From Candidatus Omnitrophota bacterium (GTDB lineage: Bacteria; Omnitrophota; Gorgyraeia; Gygaellales; Profunditerraquicolaceae): a stretch of DNA of 13,409 nucleotides. Shown here piece after piece: positions 1-7,154 of the stretch; the stretch's first letter is position 1, and each line of letters begins with the position of its first letter. Both the position numbers and the translations under genes were made by a program. The DNA lies in NCBI GenBank assembly GCA_028711825.1, contig JAQTRM010000001.1, positions 13,842 to 27,250 of the forward strand, in the 5' to 3' direction. Under the pieces are notes generated by a model, which saw only the letters and a list, made by a program, of their open reading frames with translations, did no database searches and was not told where the DNA came from.

Positions 1-1
1 T

Positions 2-79
2 TGCCCCGTTAGAGGCCACGTTTGCGCGGGGGGTTACGGAAACGCTTTGGTAATTAAAGAGGAAGCGGAACTGAAATGA
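2..79 (+). CDS. 3' end of an upstream gene (partial, unidentified)
   Basis: A frame open from the left edge runs for 25 codons and stops with TGA at 77-79, so it shares an ATGA overlap with the ATPase start at 76. The same kind of overlap joins several other gene pairs in this window, which is the main reason for choosing this frame. The visible peptide ends in a hydrophobic then acidic tail (ALVIKEEAELK). A rival frame begins at position 3 and stops with TAA at 51-53, leaving a 22-base gap. Neither short tail is recognisable, so no function is proposed and the frame itself is uncertain. Confidence 0.35.
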   Translation, partial: CPVRGHVCAGGYGNALVIKEEAELK

Positions 80-1713
80 AAGAAAGATTTTTTGACCGTA
101 AAAATTACCTTGAGATTCTAGAGAAGAGGGTCCTCGGCCTTAAGGAAGGGTACCGCCAGAATCTGGCTTTTATCGGCGAAGAGGGGGTGGGAAAAACAAG
201 CATTGTCTCTAAGTTTCTCGGGGGTTTTTCGGACCCGCGGATCATAAACGTTTACCTGGAAGTACGCCCGGAATCCCTGGAGGGATTTGCCCGGAGGTTT
301 ATCGGCGCGTTGCTTTATAATTTCCTTTCCAACAGCGGGTTGTCTTTAAAAGAGGACCTGGAATATCTTGTCACTAAGTCATCCCGTTATATACCACGCA
401 CCGTAGAGCGCATTAATTTTATCCTGAACGAAATTTCCCGCAGAAAAAAAATAAATATTTTTACCGAACTTTTCGGCTTGCCGGAGCTGCTGCACCAGGA
501 AACCGGAAAATATTCGGTTTTATTCCTTGATGAATTCCATAACCTGGAGGATGTGGGAGGGAAGAATCTTTACCGGGAGTGGAGTAAATTGTTGATGGTT
601 TCTAAAAATACGCTTTACTGCTTGGTTAGTTCCCGGGTGTTTAAAACCCGCCTTATTCTCTCTAAACAGCTTTCTTTGCTTTTTGGAAATTTCGAAGTGA
701 TTACCATCGAGCCGTTTGATGTCCATGCCAGCGGGCGCTTTCTGGAACAGTATCCCTGCGGGTCCGTCCTGCGGCCGGAATTGAAGGATTTTATTATTAA
801 TTTTACCGGAGGATATCCGTTATACCTGGACCTTATCGCGGATGCTGTAAAGAGCGGACTGAAAAGCGCCCACCCTGAACTTCCGGAAAAGAACCAGTCG
901 GAAAGCGCTGCCGCTCAGCTTGCCGATATCCTGGAAGGGTTGTTGTTTAACGATACGGGCATCTTGAATCAAAGATTTTCCAATTACATAAAACGTTTTC
1001 TGGACCAGGGATCGAGCAACGATTATATCTCGATATTTTACCTGGTGGCCTCCGGGAATAACCGTATTAAGGATATCGCGCATATCCTGCGCAAACAGAG
1101 GAAAGACCTTATGGTCAAGGTAAATTACCTGCTGGAACTTGACGCGATTGTCCGCAGCGGTGATTTCTTAAAGATCAGCGACAGGCTTTTTGCCTATTGG
1201 ATGCGTTTTGTTTACCAGGAGAAGATGCGCTCTCTTTCTTTTGACGCCAAGAACCAGAAAGAAAAATTCCGCGACAACATTAAAGAGCTTATCTCTGAAT
1301 TTTACCGCCAGTCAACCAAGACTCTTACCAGCCGCGTTTGGGAACTGCTGCAGCTATTCGACGAGGATATGGTGCAGATCGAGCGTAAAAAGTTCCGCCT
1401 GCACCATTTTCGCGAGGTAAAACCCCTGGTTTTCGGGCACCGTTTCCTGAAAGACGGCTTGCTTGGGCGTTCAAGTGACGCGCTTTGGATTATGGCAATC
1501 AAGCCCGATGCCCTTACCGAGCAGGATATCGCGGAGTTTTCCAAGGAATGCAAGAGATACCACCATAAGTCGCAGCGTAAGATCATGGTTACGCTCAAGG
1601 ATATCGATCCCAATGCCAGGCTCAGGGCCCTGGAGGAAAAAGTCTGGACCTGGGACCTGAACAGTTTAAACCAGATACTTGATTTATTTTCCAAGCCTCG
1701 GGTAATTGCATGA
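76..1713 (+). CDS. Archaeal-type AAA ATPase with C-terminal nuclease-like remnant
   Basis: A 545-residue cytosolic P-loop ATPase. Walker A is GEEGVGKT at residues 34-41, Walker B is VLFLDE at 148-153 followed by FHNL, and a sensor-1-like strand ending in SSR lies near 180-187. A helical lid containing FTGGYPLYL follows. Residues of roughly 310-385 look like a winged helix that ends in KISDRLFAYWMRFVY, the signature that joins the ATPase and C-terminal parts in the Arch_ATPase/DUF234 family (PF01637). The last 120 residues resemble the restriction-endonuclease-like tail of these proteins, but the place where an E-x-K would be expected reads AIK, so nuclease activity looks lost. The biological role of the family is not settled; roles in DNA transactions or mobile elements have been suggested. 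An AGAGGAAG ribosome site lies about 10 bases before the ATG. It overlaps the next gene by 4 bases, which makes it an unusual first member of a housekeeping run. Confidence 0.85.
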   Translation: MKERFFDRKNYLEILEKRVLGLKEGYRQNLAFIGEEGVGKTSIVSKFLGGFSDPRIINVYLEVRPESLEGFARRFIGALLYNFLSNSGLSLKEDLEYLVTKSSRYIPRTVERINFILNEISRRKKINIFTELFGLPELLHQETGKYSVLFLDEFHNLEDVGGKNLYREWSKLLMVSKNTLYCLVSSRVFKTRLILSKQLSLLFGNFEVITIEPFDVHASGRFLEQYPCGSVLRPELKDFIINFTGGYPLYLDLIADAVKSGLKSAHPELPEKNQSESAAAQLADILEGLLFNDTGILNQRFSNYIKRFLDQGSSNDYISIFYLVASGNNRIKDIAHILRKQRKDLMVKVNYLLELDAIVRSGDFLKISDRLFAYWMRFVYQEKMRSLSFDAKNQKEKFRDNIKELISEFYRQSTKTLTSRVWELLQLFDEDMVQIERKKFRLHHFREVKPLVFGHRFLKDGLLGRSSDALWIMAIKPDALTEQDIAEFSKECKRYHHKSQRKIMVTLKDIDPNARLRALEEKVWTWDLNSLNQILDLFSKPRVIA

Positions 1714-2291
1714 GCCAGGGTGAAAATTTTAGTAAAGTTGAATTTCCGTCTGCTTTCGGCAGTATTGTCAGGATCGGGGTGCTTTCGGATACTCATATCC
1801 AGGATTCCCGGGCGCGCCTCCCCGCGGCGATCCTGGACGCTTTCAGGAAAGTGGATCTGGTGTTTCATGCCGGCGATATTGTCAGCCTGGGGGTGATCGA
1901 TGAATTGAAAGAGGCCTGCTCCAGGGTATTCGTGGTCGCGGGAAATATGGATCAGGATCCGGTAAAGAAAAAATACCCTTCTAAACTGCTCTTGGATATT
2001 TCCGGTTACCGGGTCGGGCTTACTCACGGTTCCGGACCGGCCGCGGGGCTGCCGGAGAGCTTAAAAGTAATTTTTAAGGGCGACGGATGCGAATTGATAG
2101 TTTTCGGGCATTCCCATAGACCTTTTAACGAAGTAATGGACGGGGTATTGTTTTTTAATCCCGGCAGCGCGATGGATGCCGGCGCGGCTTATAATTCATA
2201 CGGCTTAATCGAGTTAAAAAAAGAAAAAAACGGCTTCCCCCGGGAGTCCGGATTCCTTTCCGGGGTCGCGGCAAAAATAATAAGGATCTGA
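1710..2291 (+). CDS. YfcE/MJ0936-type metallophosphoesterase
   Basis: A 193-residue calcineurin-like phosphoesterase. All binuclear metal motifs are visible: SDTH (D27, H29), GD (D56), GNMD (N79), THG (H106) and GHSHRP (H134, H136), followed by the typical NPGS loop near 150. Members of this family hydrolyse phosphodiesters or phosphomonoesters with Mn2+ or similar metals; the natural substrate is usually unknown. The start is the ATG of an ATGA overlap with the ATPase, which implies translational coupling. It gives about 20 residues ahead of the first strand, whereas relatives usually begin directly at that strand. No other ATG, GTG or TTG lies closer to the domain, so the extension is probably real. 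The HIT gene follows after 2 bases. Confidence 0.93.
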   Translation: MSQGENFSKVEFPSAFGSIVRIGVLSDTHIQDSRARLPAAILDAFRKVDLVFHAGDIVSLGVIDELKEACSRVFVVAGNMDQDPVKKKYPSKLLLDISGYRVGLTHGSGPAAGLPESLKVIFKGDGCELIVFGHSHRPFNEVMDGVLFFNPGSAMDAGAAYNSYGLIELKKEKNGFPRESGFLSGVAAKIIRI

Positions 2292-2293
2292 AG

Positions 2294-2776
2294 ATGGACA
2301 GGCTCTGGGCTCCGTGGCGGATTAATTATCTGAGATCTAAGAAAAAGCCTTCCGGCTGCATCTTTTGCCGCGCCAAGCGCAGCAAGGGCGGCGGACAGGT
2401 GATCTTTAAATCCAGGAATACCGTCTGCCTCTTGAATATTTATCCTTATAACAACGGGCATCTTTTGATCGCGCCTTTGCGCCACGTTGCGGATCCGGAC
2501 TTTTTGAGCGACGATGAGATGCTGGATATTTTTCATTCTTTGAAGCGGGCCAAAAAATTGCTGCGCAAGGTTCTGGCACCCCAGGGTTATAATATCGGTT
2601 TCAATCTGGGCGCCCAGGCGGGAGCGGGGATTACCGGTCACCTGCATTTGCATGTGGTTCCGCGTTGGGCAGGGGATACGAATTTTATGCCGGTTCTTTC
2701 AGGGAATAAGGTAATTTCGCAGTCATTACGCGAATTAGCGGGGCTTTTGAAGGATGCCGATAAACAGAACCGTTGA
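2294..2776 (+). CDS. HIT-family protein, Ap4A phosphorylase/hydrolase-like
   Basis: A 160-residue histidine-triad protein. The triad HLHLHVV is at residues 116-122, with H118 as the expected nucleophile that forms a nucleotidyl-histidine intermediate. The N-terminus (RLWAPWRINYL, then GCIFC with C22 and C25) matches the zinc-binding branch of bacterial HIT proteins that includes mycobacterial Ap4A phosphorylase. Likely substrates are dinucleoside polyphosphates or nucleoside phosphoramidates; which one cannot be read from sequence. The protein is cytosolic, with no signal peptide or membrane segment. An AAGGAT ribosome site lies just upstream. Its last 23 bases overlap the dGTPase gene in another frame, so the two are very likely co-translated. 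Confidence 0.93.
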   Translation: MDRLWAPWRINYLRSKKKPSGCIFCRAKRSKGGGQVIFKSRNTVCLLNIYPYNNGHLLIAPLRHVADPDFLSDDEMLDIFHSLKRAKKLLRKVLAPQGYNIGFNLGAQAGAGITGHLHLHVVPRWAGDTNFMPVLSGNKVISQSLRELAGLLKDADKQNR

Positions 2777-3905
2777 ATTTGAAGATAAATTCCTTGCGCT
2801 TTACGCGATGAAAAGCTCCGCTTCGCGCGGGCGTATTTATGCGGAAAAGGAGCATCTTTACCGTTCCTGTTATCAGCGCGACAGAGACCGGATTATTCAT
2901 TCGGCGGCTTTCAGGAGGCTGGAGTATAAAACCCAGGTTTTTGTGAATCATGAAGGGGATTATTACCGCACCCGCCTGACACACAGCATTGAAGTCTCGC
3001 AGATTGCCCGGACGATCGCCTGCGCTTTAAATCTTAACATGGATCTTACCGAGGCAATCGCGCTGGCGCATGATCTGGGACATACTCCTTTCGGCCATTC
3101 CGGCGAAGAGGTGCTTAACGATTTAATGTCTTCCGAAGGAGGATTTAACCATAACCTGCAGGGGTTAAGGGTGGTAGATTTGCTGGAAGAGCGTTATCCG
3201 GATTTTCCGGGGCTAAACCTGACCTGGGAGGTGAGGGAGGGGATTGTTAAGCATTCTTCGGTTTTTGATACCGCGGTGGCAATCAAGGAATTCAATCCCA
3301 GGAAAAAACCTTCGCTGGAAACCCAGATCGTTGATATGTCGGATGAGATCGCGTATGATAATCATGATCTTGACGACGGCCTGACTTCCGGGTTGATTAA
3401 GGAAAGCGACCTGGAAGATCTTGAGATCTGGGGAAAAATAAATAGCACGATCGACCGGAATTATGCTAAAATCAGTTCTAATTGCAGGAAATACCTGATT
3501 ATTCGAGGTCTAATCAATCTGCAGGTAACTGATCTTATTATGCACACGCGTTCGGAGATCGCCCGGCTTAAAATTAAAAACCCCGCGGATGTCTATAACG
3601 CGCGTTCCAAGATCGTGGATTTCAGCGCCAAGGTAAAGCAGTTAAGGAATCCGCTGCGGAAGTTCCTTTGGGAAAAACTTTACCATCATTACCGGGTGGA
3701 ACGCATGAGCATTAAAGCGAAGCGTTTTATCCGCGAATTGTTTTGTGAATACGCCGAGCGTCCCGCGCAGCTGCCTTCTGAAATACAATTGAAGATTCCC
3801 CGGATGGGAGTGCGGCGAGTGGTGTGTGATTACATTGCCGGGATGACCGACCGGTACGCTTTAGATGAATATAAAAAATTATTCAACCCCTACGAAAAAG
3901 TATAG
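2754..3905 (+). CDS. dgt: Deoxyguanosinetriphosphate triphosphohydrolase-like protein
   Basis: A 383-residue HD-domain dNTPase of the bacterial dGTPase-like family. It splits dNTP (classically dGTP) into deoxynucleoside and triphosphate, adjusting dNTP pools. Diagnostic pieces are QRDRDRIIHSAAFRRLEYKT at residues 41-60, the metal site H77, the AHDLGHTPFGH motif with H106 and D107, and the DEIAYDNHDLDD segment near 197-208. Length fits the shorter, non-Escherichia type of the family. The start at 2754 sits inside the end of the HIT gene with GAAGG directly before it; a second ATG at 2808 would cut into the conserved N-terminus (ALYAMKSSASRGR), so I keep the upstream one. The 3' end overlaps the HD-GYP gene by 41 bases. 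Confidence 0.93.
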   Translation: MPINRTVEFEDKFLALYAMKSSASRGRIYAEKEHLYRSCYQRDRDRIIHSAAFRRLEYKTQVFVNHEGDYYRTRLTHSIEVSQIARTIACALNLNMDLTEAIALAHDLGHTPFGHSGEEVLNDLMSSEGGFNHNLQGLRVVDLLEERYPDFPGLNLTWEVREGIVKHSSVFDTAVAIKEFNPRKKPSLETQIVDMSDEIAYDNHDLDDGLTSGLIKESDLEDLEIWGKINSTIDRNYAKISSNCRKYLIIRGLINLQVTDLIMHTRSEIARLKIKNPADVYNARSKIVDFSAKVKQLRNPLRKFLWEKLYHHYRVERMSIKAKRFIRELFCEYAERPAQLPSEIQLKIPRMGVRRVVCDYIAGMTDRYALDEYKKLFNPYEKV

Positions 3906-4929
3906 GTTCCTGATTTCGGCGGTGCATAGTATTTACCGCCTGCTCAATTCCACTTATGAAGTGCACGAATTGATCAGCAGGATGGGCCGTCTTTTTTGTC
4001 AGTTTTTTAACGCGCAATACTGTCAGGTCGTTCTTTTAGACCTCGATAAGAAATATTCGCTGGCCAAGTGCACTATTAAGGATAATAAGAAGACCGTTCT
4101 TTATAAAAGGGCAAGGATATACGGGAGAGTGGAAGAGAAGATCATCCGGACCTCTTCGGCGTTCAGGAAGGGCAACCTTTTGGGGGTCCCGTTGATTTCC
4201 GAGGACACTATGGGTTTTGTGATTATCAGGCGTAATCCTTCCGGAGCGCCTTTTGACATCTTCGATCAGGAGATGCTGATGACAATGTCCGAACAGGCGG
4301 TGGTCGGGATCAAGAACATGCAGCTTTACGAAGAACAGCAAAGGATTGTCGTCGGCAGCATTAAATCCCTGGTGAAGTTCCTGGATACCAGAGTTTCCCG
4401 GGAGTATACGCATTCTCCCCATTTCAGTAAGCTGGTATGCGCTTTGGGCGCCGAGGTGCATTTGAATGAAAAACAGCTTCAGAGCCTTAAATACGCCAGC
4501 CTGCTGCATGACGCGGGCAAGGTTGATATTCCGGCGGCGATCCTTACCAAGACTACGAAGCTTACGGACGCCGAATACGATATTATCAAAAAACACCCGG
4601 TAAAAGGCGCCCAGATTTTGAGGCCGCTGCAGGTTTTACGCCCCGCAATCCCGATTATTATGTACCACCACGAAAAATATAACGGGACGGGGTATCCTTC
4701 TCAGCTTAAAGGCGGGCAGATTCCGCTGGGGGCCAGGATTATGTCGGTAGCCGATGCTTTTGAGGCGATGGTTTACGGCCGCCCCTACCGCCAGAGGATG
4801 GATATCTCTTCGGCGATTAAGGAGATAAAAAGAAAAAGCGGCACTCAGTTTGACCCCAAGATTGTCGAGGCTTTTTTAACGGTAATAAAAAAATTCAATA
4901 AAAAGATTTATTTGCACCAGGACGCCTAG
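3865..4929 (+). CDS. GAF plus HD-GYP protein, predicted c-di-GMP phosphodiesterase
   Basis: A 354-residue soluble signalling protein. Residues of about 14-155 form a GAF-like sensor domain; a short coiled linker (about 152-165) leads into an HD-GYP domain. In the latter, H183, the HDAGK motif (H215, D216, K219), H244, HHE at 268-270, NGTGYP at 273-278 and D297 are all present, so metal binding and hydrolysis of cyclic di-GMP to pGpG or GMP are expected. The HD motif has Ala where Ile is common, which is a tolerated position. No membrane segment is seen, so the signal is presumably cytosolic; the GAF ligand is unknown. The start overlaps dgt by 41 bases and has no clear ribosome site. A GTG at 3922 is an alternative, though it would trim the first GAF helix. 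Confidence 0.9.
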   Translation: MNIKNYSTPTKKYRFLISAVHSIYRLLNSTYEVHELISRMGRLFCQFFNAQYCQVVLLDLDKKYSLAKCTIKDNKKTVLYKRARIYGRVEEKIIRTSSAFRKGNLLGVPLISEDTMGFVIIRRNPSGAPFDIFDQEMLMTMSEQAVVGIKNMQLYEEQQRIVVGSIKSLVKFLDTRVSREYTHSPHFSKLVCALGAEVHLNEKQLQSLKYASLLHDAGKVDIPAAILTKTTKLTDAEYDIIKKHPVKGAQILRPLQVLRPAIPIIMYHHEKYNGTGYPSQLKGGQIPLGARIMSVADAFEAMVYGRPYRQRMDISSAIKEIKRKSGTQFDPKIVEAFLTVIKKFNKKIYLHQDA

Positions 4930-4943
4930 AAGCTGGAATATTT

Positions 4944-5390
4944 ATGCCGGAAAAACAAGGATACACACAAGAGGAGCTTTTTTCTTCGAATGACGAACGT
5001 TTCCGCCCCCGTAAGAATTTCTCCGTAAACCCGCTTTTTTTTAAGGTGCGGGGTTACGAAAAGGCTATGCTTCTGATTATGGGGCTGGTTTTGACAGGCA
5101 TTATTTCTTTTTCTCTGGGTGTGGAAAAAGGAAGAAGAGAGGCCCCGGGAAAAACCGAAGCCGGGATTCGGACTGCCGGATATACTATCCAGGTCGCTTC
5201 TTTCCGGGACAAACACCTGGCGTTAAAAGAGGCGCAGATGTTGTTAAGAGACGGGTTAAACCCCCTGCTTTTTTCGAAAGGGGATTATATTATTTTGTGC
5301 GTAGGCAAATTTTCCAATCAAGATAGCGCGCAACCTTTGCTTATTCAATTGCAGAGAACCTACGCCGGTTGCCGCATAAGGAGGTTATAA
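4944..5390 (+). CDS. Membrane-anchored SPOR-domain protein
   Basis: A 148-residue bitopic protein. Residues 1-39 are a polar, basic cytoplasmic tail, residues of about 41-59 form one transmembrane helix (AMLLIMGLVLTGIISFSLG), and residues of about 79-148 are a SPOR domain beginning YTIQVASFRD and ending in the usual second repeat (YIILCVGKFSNQDSA). SPOR domains bind peptidoglycan strands stripped of stem peptides, typically at the division septum, so an envelope or division role is likely. This is one of the simplest layouts known: anchor, short linker, SPOR. It starts 14 bases after the HD-GYP stop, and its 3' end contains the strong ribosome site of the next gene. Confidence 0.88.
   Translation: MPEKQGYTQEELFSSNDERFRPRKNFSVNPLFFKVRGYEKAMLLIMGLVLTGIISFSLGVEKGRREAPGKTEAGIRTAGYTIQVASFRDKHLALKEAQMLLRDGLNPLLFSKGDYIILCVGKFSNQDSAQPLLIQLQRTYAGCRIRRL
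5378..5384 (+). promoter_or_regulatory. Strong Shine-Dalgarno of the small basic protein
   Basis: The sequence AAGGAGG is a perfect anti-16S match placed 7 bases before the ATG at 5392. It lies inside the last codons of the SPOR gene. It is the strongest ribosome site in this run and suggests the small basic protein is made at higher levels than its neighbours. Confidence 0.8.
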
Positions 5391-5391
5391 A

Positions 5392-5667
5392 ATGTCGATA
5401 CACCCTTCATTAACTATTTCGGAGAAAGAAAAAAAGACGCGTTCGGTATTAAAGCGTATCGAGCGTATCAGGCAGATGCAGGAAAAAAACTCCTGGAAGG
5501 AAGGCGATGCGGTTTATGGCCTGCCCAAGATCAAGACTGTAAAGATCAAGATTAAGAAGGAAAAAGTTGAGAAGGCCGCTACTGCCGAAGGGGCAGCTTC
5601 GGCTGCAGGCGCCGCCGCGGGAGCCAAGGACGCAAAGGCACCCGCTTCTAAAGCCGCCAAGGCCTGA
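5392..5667 (+). CDS. Small basic protein of the PVC type, with Ala/Lys-rich tail
   Basis: A 91-residue, strongly basic protein. Residues 1-57 (MSIHPSLTIS, then RSVLKRIERI, WKEGDAVYGLPKIK and a run of Lys-Ile/Val repeats) match the short small-basic-protein family I know from Verrucomicrobia, Chlamydiae and Planctomycetes (I recall TIGR04137), usually about 60 residues long and of unknown function. Residues of about 60-91 are an added low-complexity tail rich in Ala and Lys with some Gly and Pro, resembling histone H1-like or nucleoid-protein tails. Binding of RNA, ribosome or DNA is plausible from charge alone but is not shown. The start follows a perfect Shine-Dalgarno. The stop overlaps the next start as TGATG. 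Confidence 0.82.
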   Translation: MSIHPSLTISEKEKKTRSVLKRIERIRQMQEKNSWKEGDAVYGLPKIKTVKIKIKKEKVEKAATAEGAASAAGAAAGAKDAKAPASKAAKA

Positions 5668-6503
5668 TGAAGCGCGGCAGGGCGCTTTATTCCACGCTTA
5701 GGAATATTTTTATCCTGGCGGCGCTGGCTATTCCGGCGGCAGTTCTTGCCGCGGAACCCGTGATATTTACGGGTGAGGTTACTGCCGCGGGCGTTAACCT
5801 CCGGACCGACGCTACTGTCAGTTCGGAGGTTATTTGTGTTTTAAGTAAAGGAGATTTGCTGGAAGTTGTCAAGGAAGCTTATGATTGGTATAAAGTCCGC
5901 CTGCCCAAAGAAGCACCGTCCTATTTAAAAAAAGAATTTTTGGAATGCAACAATATCGCTTCCGACCTTGACGTGCATCCGGGAAGGTGCCTTAGCGCAA
6001 CGGTTAAAGCCGAAAGGTTAAATGTCCGGCTGAAGCCGGATAAATCTTCCTGGATACTCGGGAAGGCGGATAATCTTTTAGTGGTAAATGTTGTTTCCGA
6101 AGAAGGGGATTGGTACCGCATCGAGCCGATCTACCGGAGCTACGGTTGGATTAATAAGAAATTCCTGGTGCGCAGGGAAGAGCCGCCGGAGAAAAAAGAA
6201 GATTTATCTCCCGCCCCGGCACTGGATGCGCCTCGCGCCCCGGCACCGGACGTAACGTCCCCGCAGCCGGAAGGCCAAACAGTTGTTGAGGGCAGAGTTG
6301 TCCCTTACGGCGTAGTTCTTTGGCGTAAGGCGACGCATAAACTGGTTACTTCCGCCGGAAAGGTTTACTTGCTTTGCGGGGACCGGCGGGGCCTGAACCG
6401 CTTGAATTACCATAAAGTCAGGGTTACGGGGAAATTAACCAGCGGGCAGGAAAAGAGTGCTATCCCGCTGCTGAAGGTTGATATTATCGAAGATACGGAT
6501 TAA
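5667..6503 (+). CDS. Exported protein with two SH3-type domains
   Basis: A 278-residue predicted periplasmic protein. Residues 1-29 are a signal peptide with basic start (MKRGRALYSTLR), hydrophobic core and AVLAA end, with cleavage likely near residue 29. Two bacterial SH3 (SH3b) domains follow, at about 35-93 and 109-169; each has the VNLR or LNVR turn and a DWYKV or DWYRI strand. A Pro/Ala-rich linker at about 171-203 leads to a C-terminal domain (205-278) that I do not recognise; its beta-rich look, ending in VRVTGKL and PLLKVDII, suggests a small OB-like barrel. SH3b domains often bind cell-wall peptides, so an envelope role beside the SPOR protein fits. No catalytic domain is present. 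The start is coupled to the previous stop. Confidence 0.83.
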   Translation: MKRGRALYSTLRNIFILAALAIPAAVLAAEPVIFTGEVTAAGVNLRTDATVSSEVICVLSKGDLLEVVKEAYDWYKVRLPKEAPSYLKKEFLECNNIASDLDVHPGRCLSATVKAERLNVRLKPDKSSWILGKADNLLVVNVVSEEGDWYRIEPIYRSYGWINKKFLVRREEPPEKKEDLSPAPALDAPRAPAPDVTSPQPEGQTVVEGRVVPYGVVLWRKATHKLVTSAGKVYLLCGDRRGLNRLNYHKVRVTGKLTSGQEKSAIPLLKVDIIEDTD

Positions 6504-6527
6504 AGCTTTTTCGAAAACGGAGACAGG

Positions 6528-7154
6528 ATGAATTTTTCAGTGTTGATACTTTCTTTTCTGGTTTCTTTCGCGCTTTTGCTGGTGGCGATGACGGTGCATG
6601 AATTTGCGCACGGGCTGGTGGCCTACCGTCTGGGAGATTCTACCGCCAGGTTAAGCGGCCGCCTGACTTTGAACCCTCTGGCGCATATCGATCCGTTTTG
6701 GACCTTTATTTTTCCGCTGATGCTTTTTATTTTTTCATCCGGCAGTTTTATTTTTGGCGCCGCCAAACCGGTCCCCGTGAATTACTGGAGCTTGAAGAAT
6801 CCCAGGCGCGACATGGTCTGGATCGGCCTCGCGGGTCCTTTTGCCAACCTTCTTTTAGCCTTTTTTATTTCGCTGATTCTAAAATTTATCCCGGCTTACG
6901 GTTTAGTCTCTCATCTTTTGTTTAGTTTGCTTACGATTAATGTGGTCTTGGCTATTTTTAACCTGATTCCCGTTCCTCCTCTTGACGGTTCGAGGGTCTT
7001 GATGGGGGTTTTGCCTCAAGCCCTGGCGGAGCAATATGCCGGTCTTGAGCGGTACGGATTTATTATACTTTTTATTTTCATCTGGTTGGGTATTTTTGAC
7101 CGCTTGCTTTGGCCGCTGGTAGGATTTGTTATCCGTTTGATGGGGGTGAGCTGA
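6528..7154 (+). CDS. Site-2-type membrane metalloprotease (M50 family)
   Basis: A 208-residue polytopic membrane protein of the compact YwhC/M50B branch of site-2 proteases. The zinc motif HEFAH is at residues 24-28 in the first helix, NPLAHID at 49-55, GAAKPVPVN at 77-85, AGPFANL at 102-108, and NLIPVPPLDGSR at 145-156 supplies the third ligand D153. About five hydrophobic segments are visible. There is no PDZ domain, which separates it from RseP. Such enzymes cut transmembrane segments of regulators, but the substrate cannot be told. A GGAG ribosome site precedes the ATG after a 24-base gap, the widest in this run. The stop overlaps aroB as TGATG. Confidence 0.93.
   Translation: MNFSVLILSFLVSFALLLVAMTVHEFAHGLVAYRLGDSTARLSGRLTLNPLAHIDPFWTFIFPLMLFIFSSGSFIFGAAKPVPVNYWSLKNPRRDMVWIGLAGPFANLLLAFFISLILKFIPAYGLVSHLLFSLLTINVVLAIFNLIPVPPLDGSRVLMGVLPQALAEQYAGLERYGFIILFIFIWLGIFDRLLWPLVGFVIRLMGVS

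Noticed and set aside
76..1713. The ATPase as a defence-system gene
   Set aside because: No nuclease, methylase, toxin or other defence partner lies beside it. Its neighbours are ordinary metabolic and signalling genes.
1302..2027. A 241-codon open frame on the minus strand
   Set aside because: It lies antisense to the ATPase and metallophosphoesterase genes, both of which have complete family motifs. Its translation shows no recognisable domain.
4507..4521. HDAGK instead of HDIGK as a sign of an inactive HD-GYP domain
   Set aside because: The metal-binding His and Asp and the Lys are intact, as are HHE and NGTGYP. Only a hydrophobic position differs.
4036..4596. A 186-codon open frame on the minus strand
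   Set aside because: It is antisense to the GAF/HD-GYP gene, whose catalytic residues are intact across this stretch.
6508..6517. Ten-base palindrome TTTTCGAAAA between the SH3 and protease genes
   Set aside because: It is short, AT-rich, lacks a loop and T-tract for a terminator, and has no second copy that I noticed, so chance is the simplest explanation.
7109..7153. Longer aroB reading from the ATG at 7109
   Set aside because: It overlaps the protease gene by 46 bases, lacks the good ribosome site found before 7154, and adds residues absent from the family.
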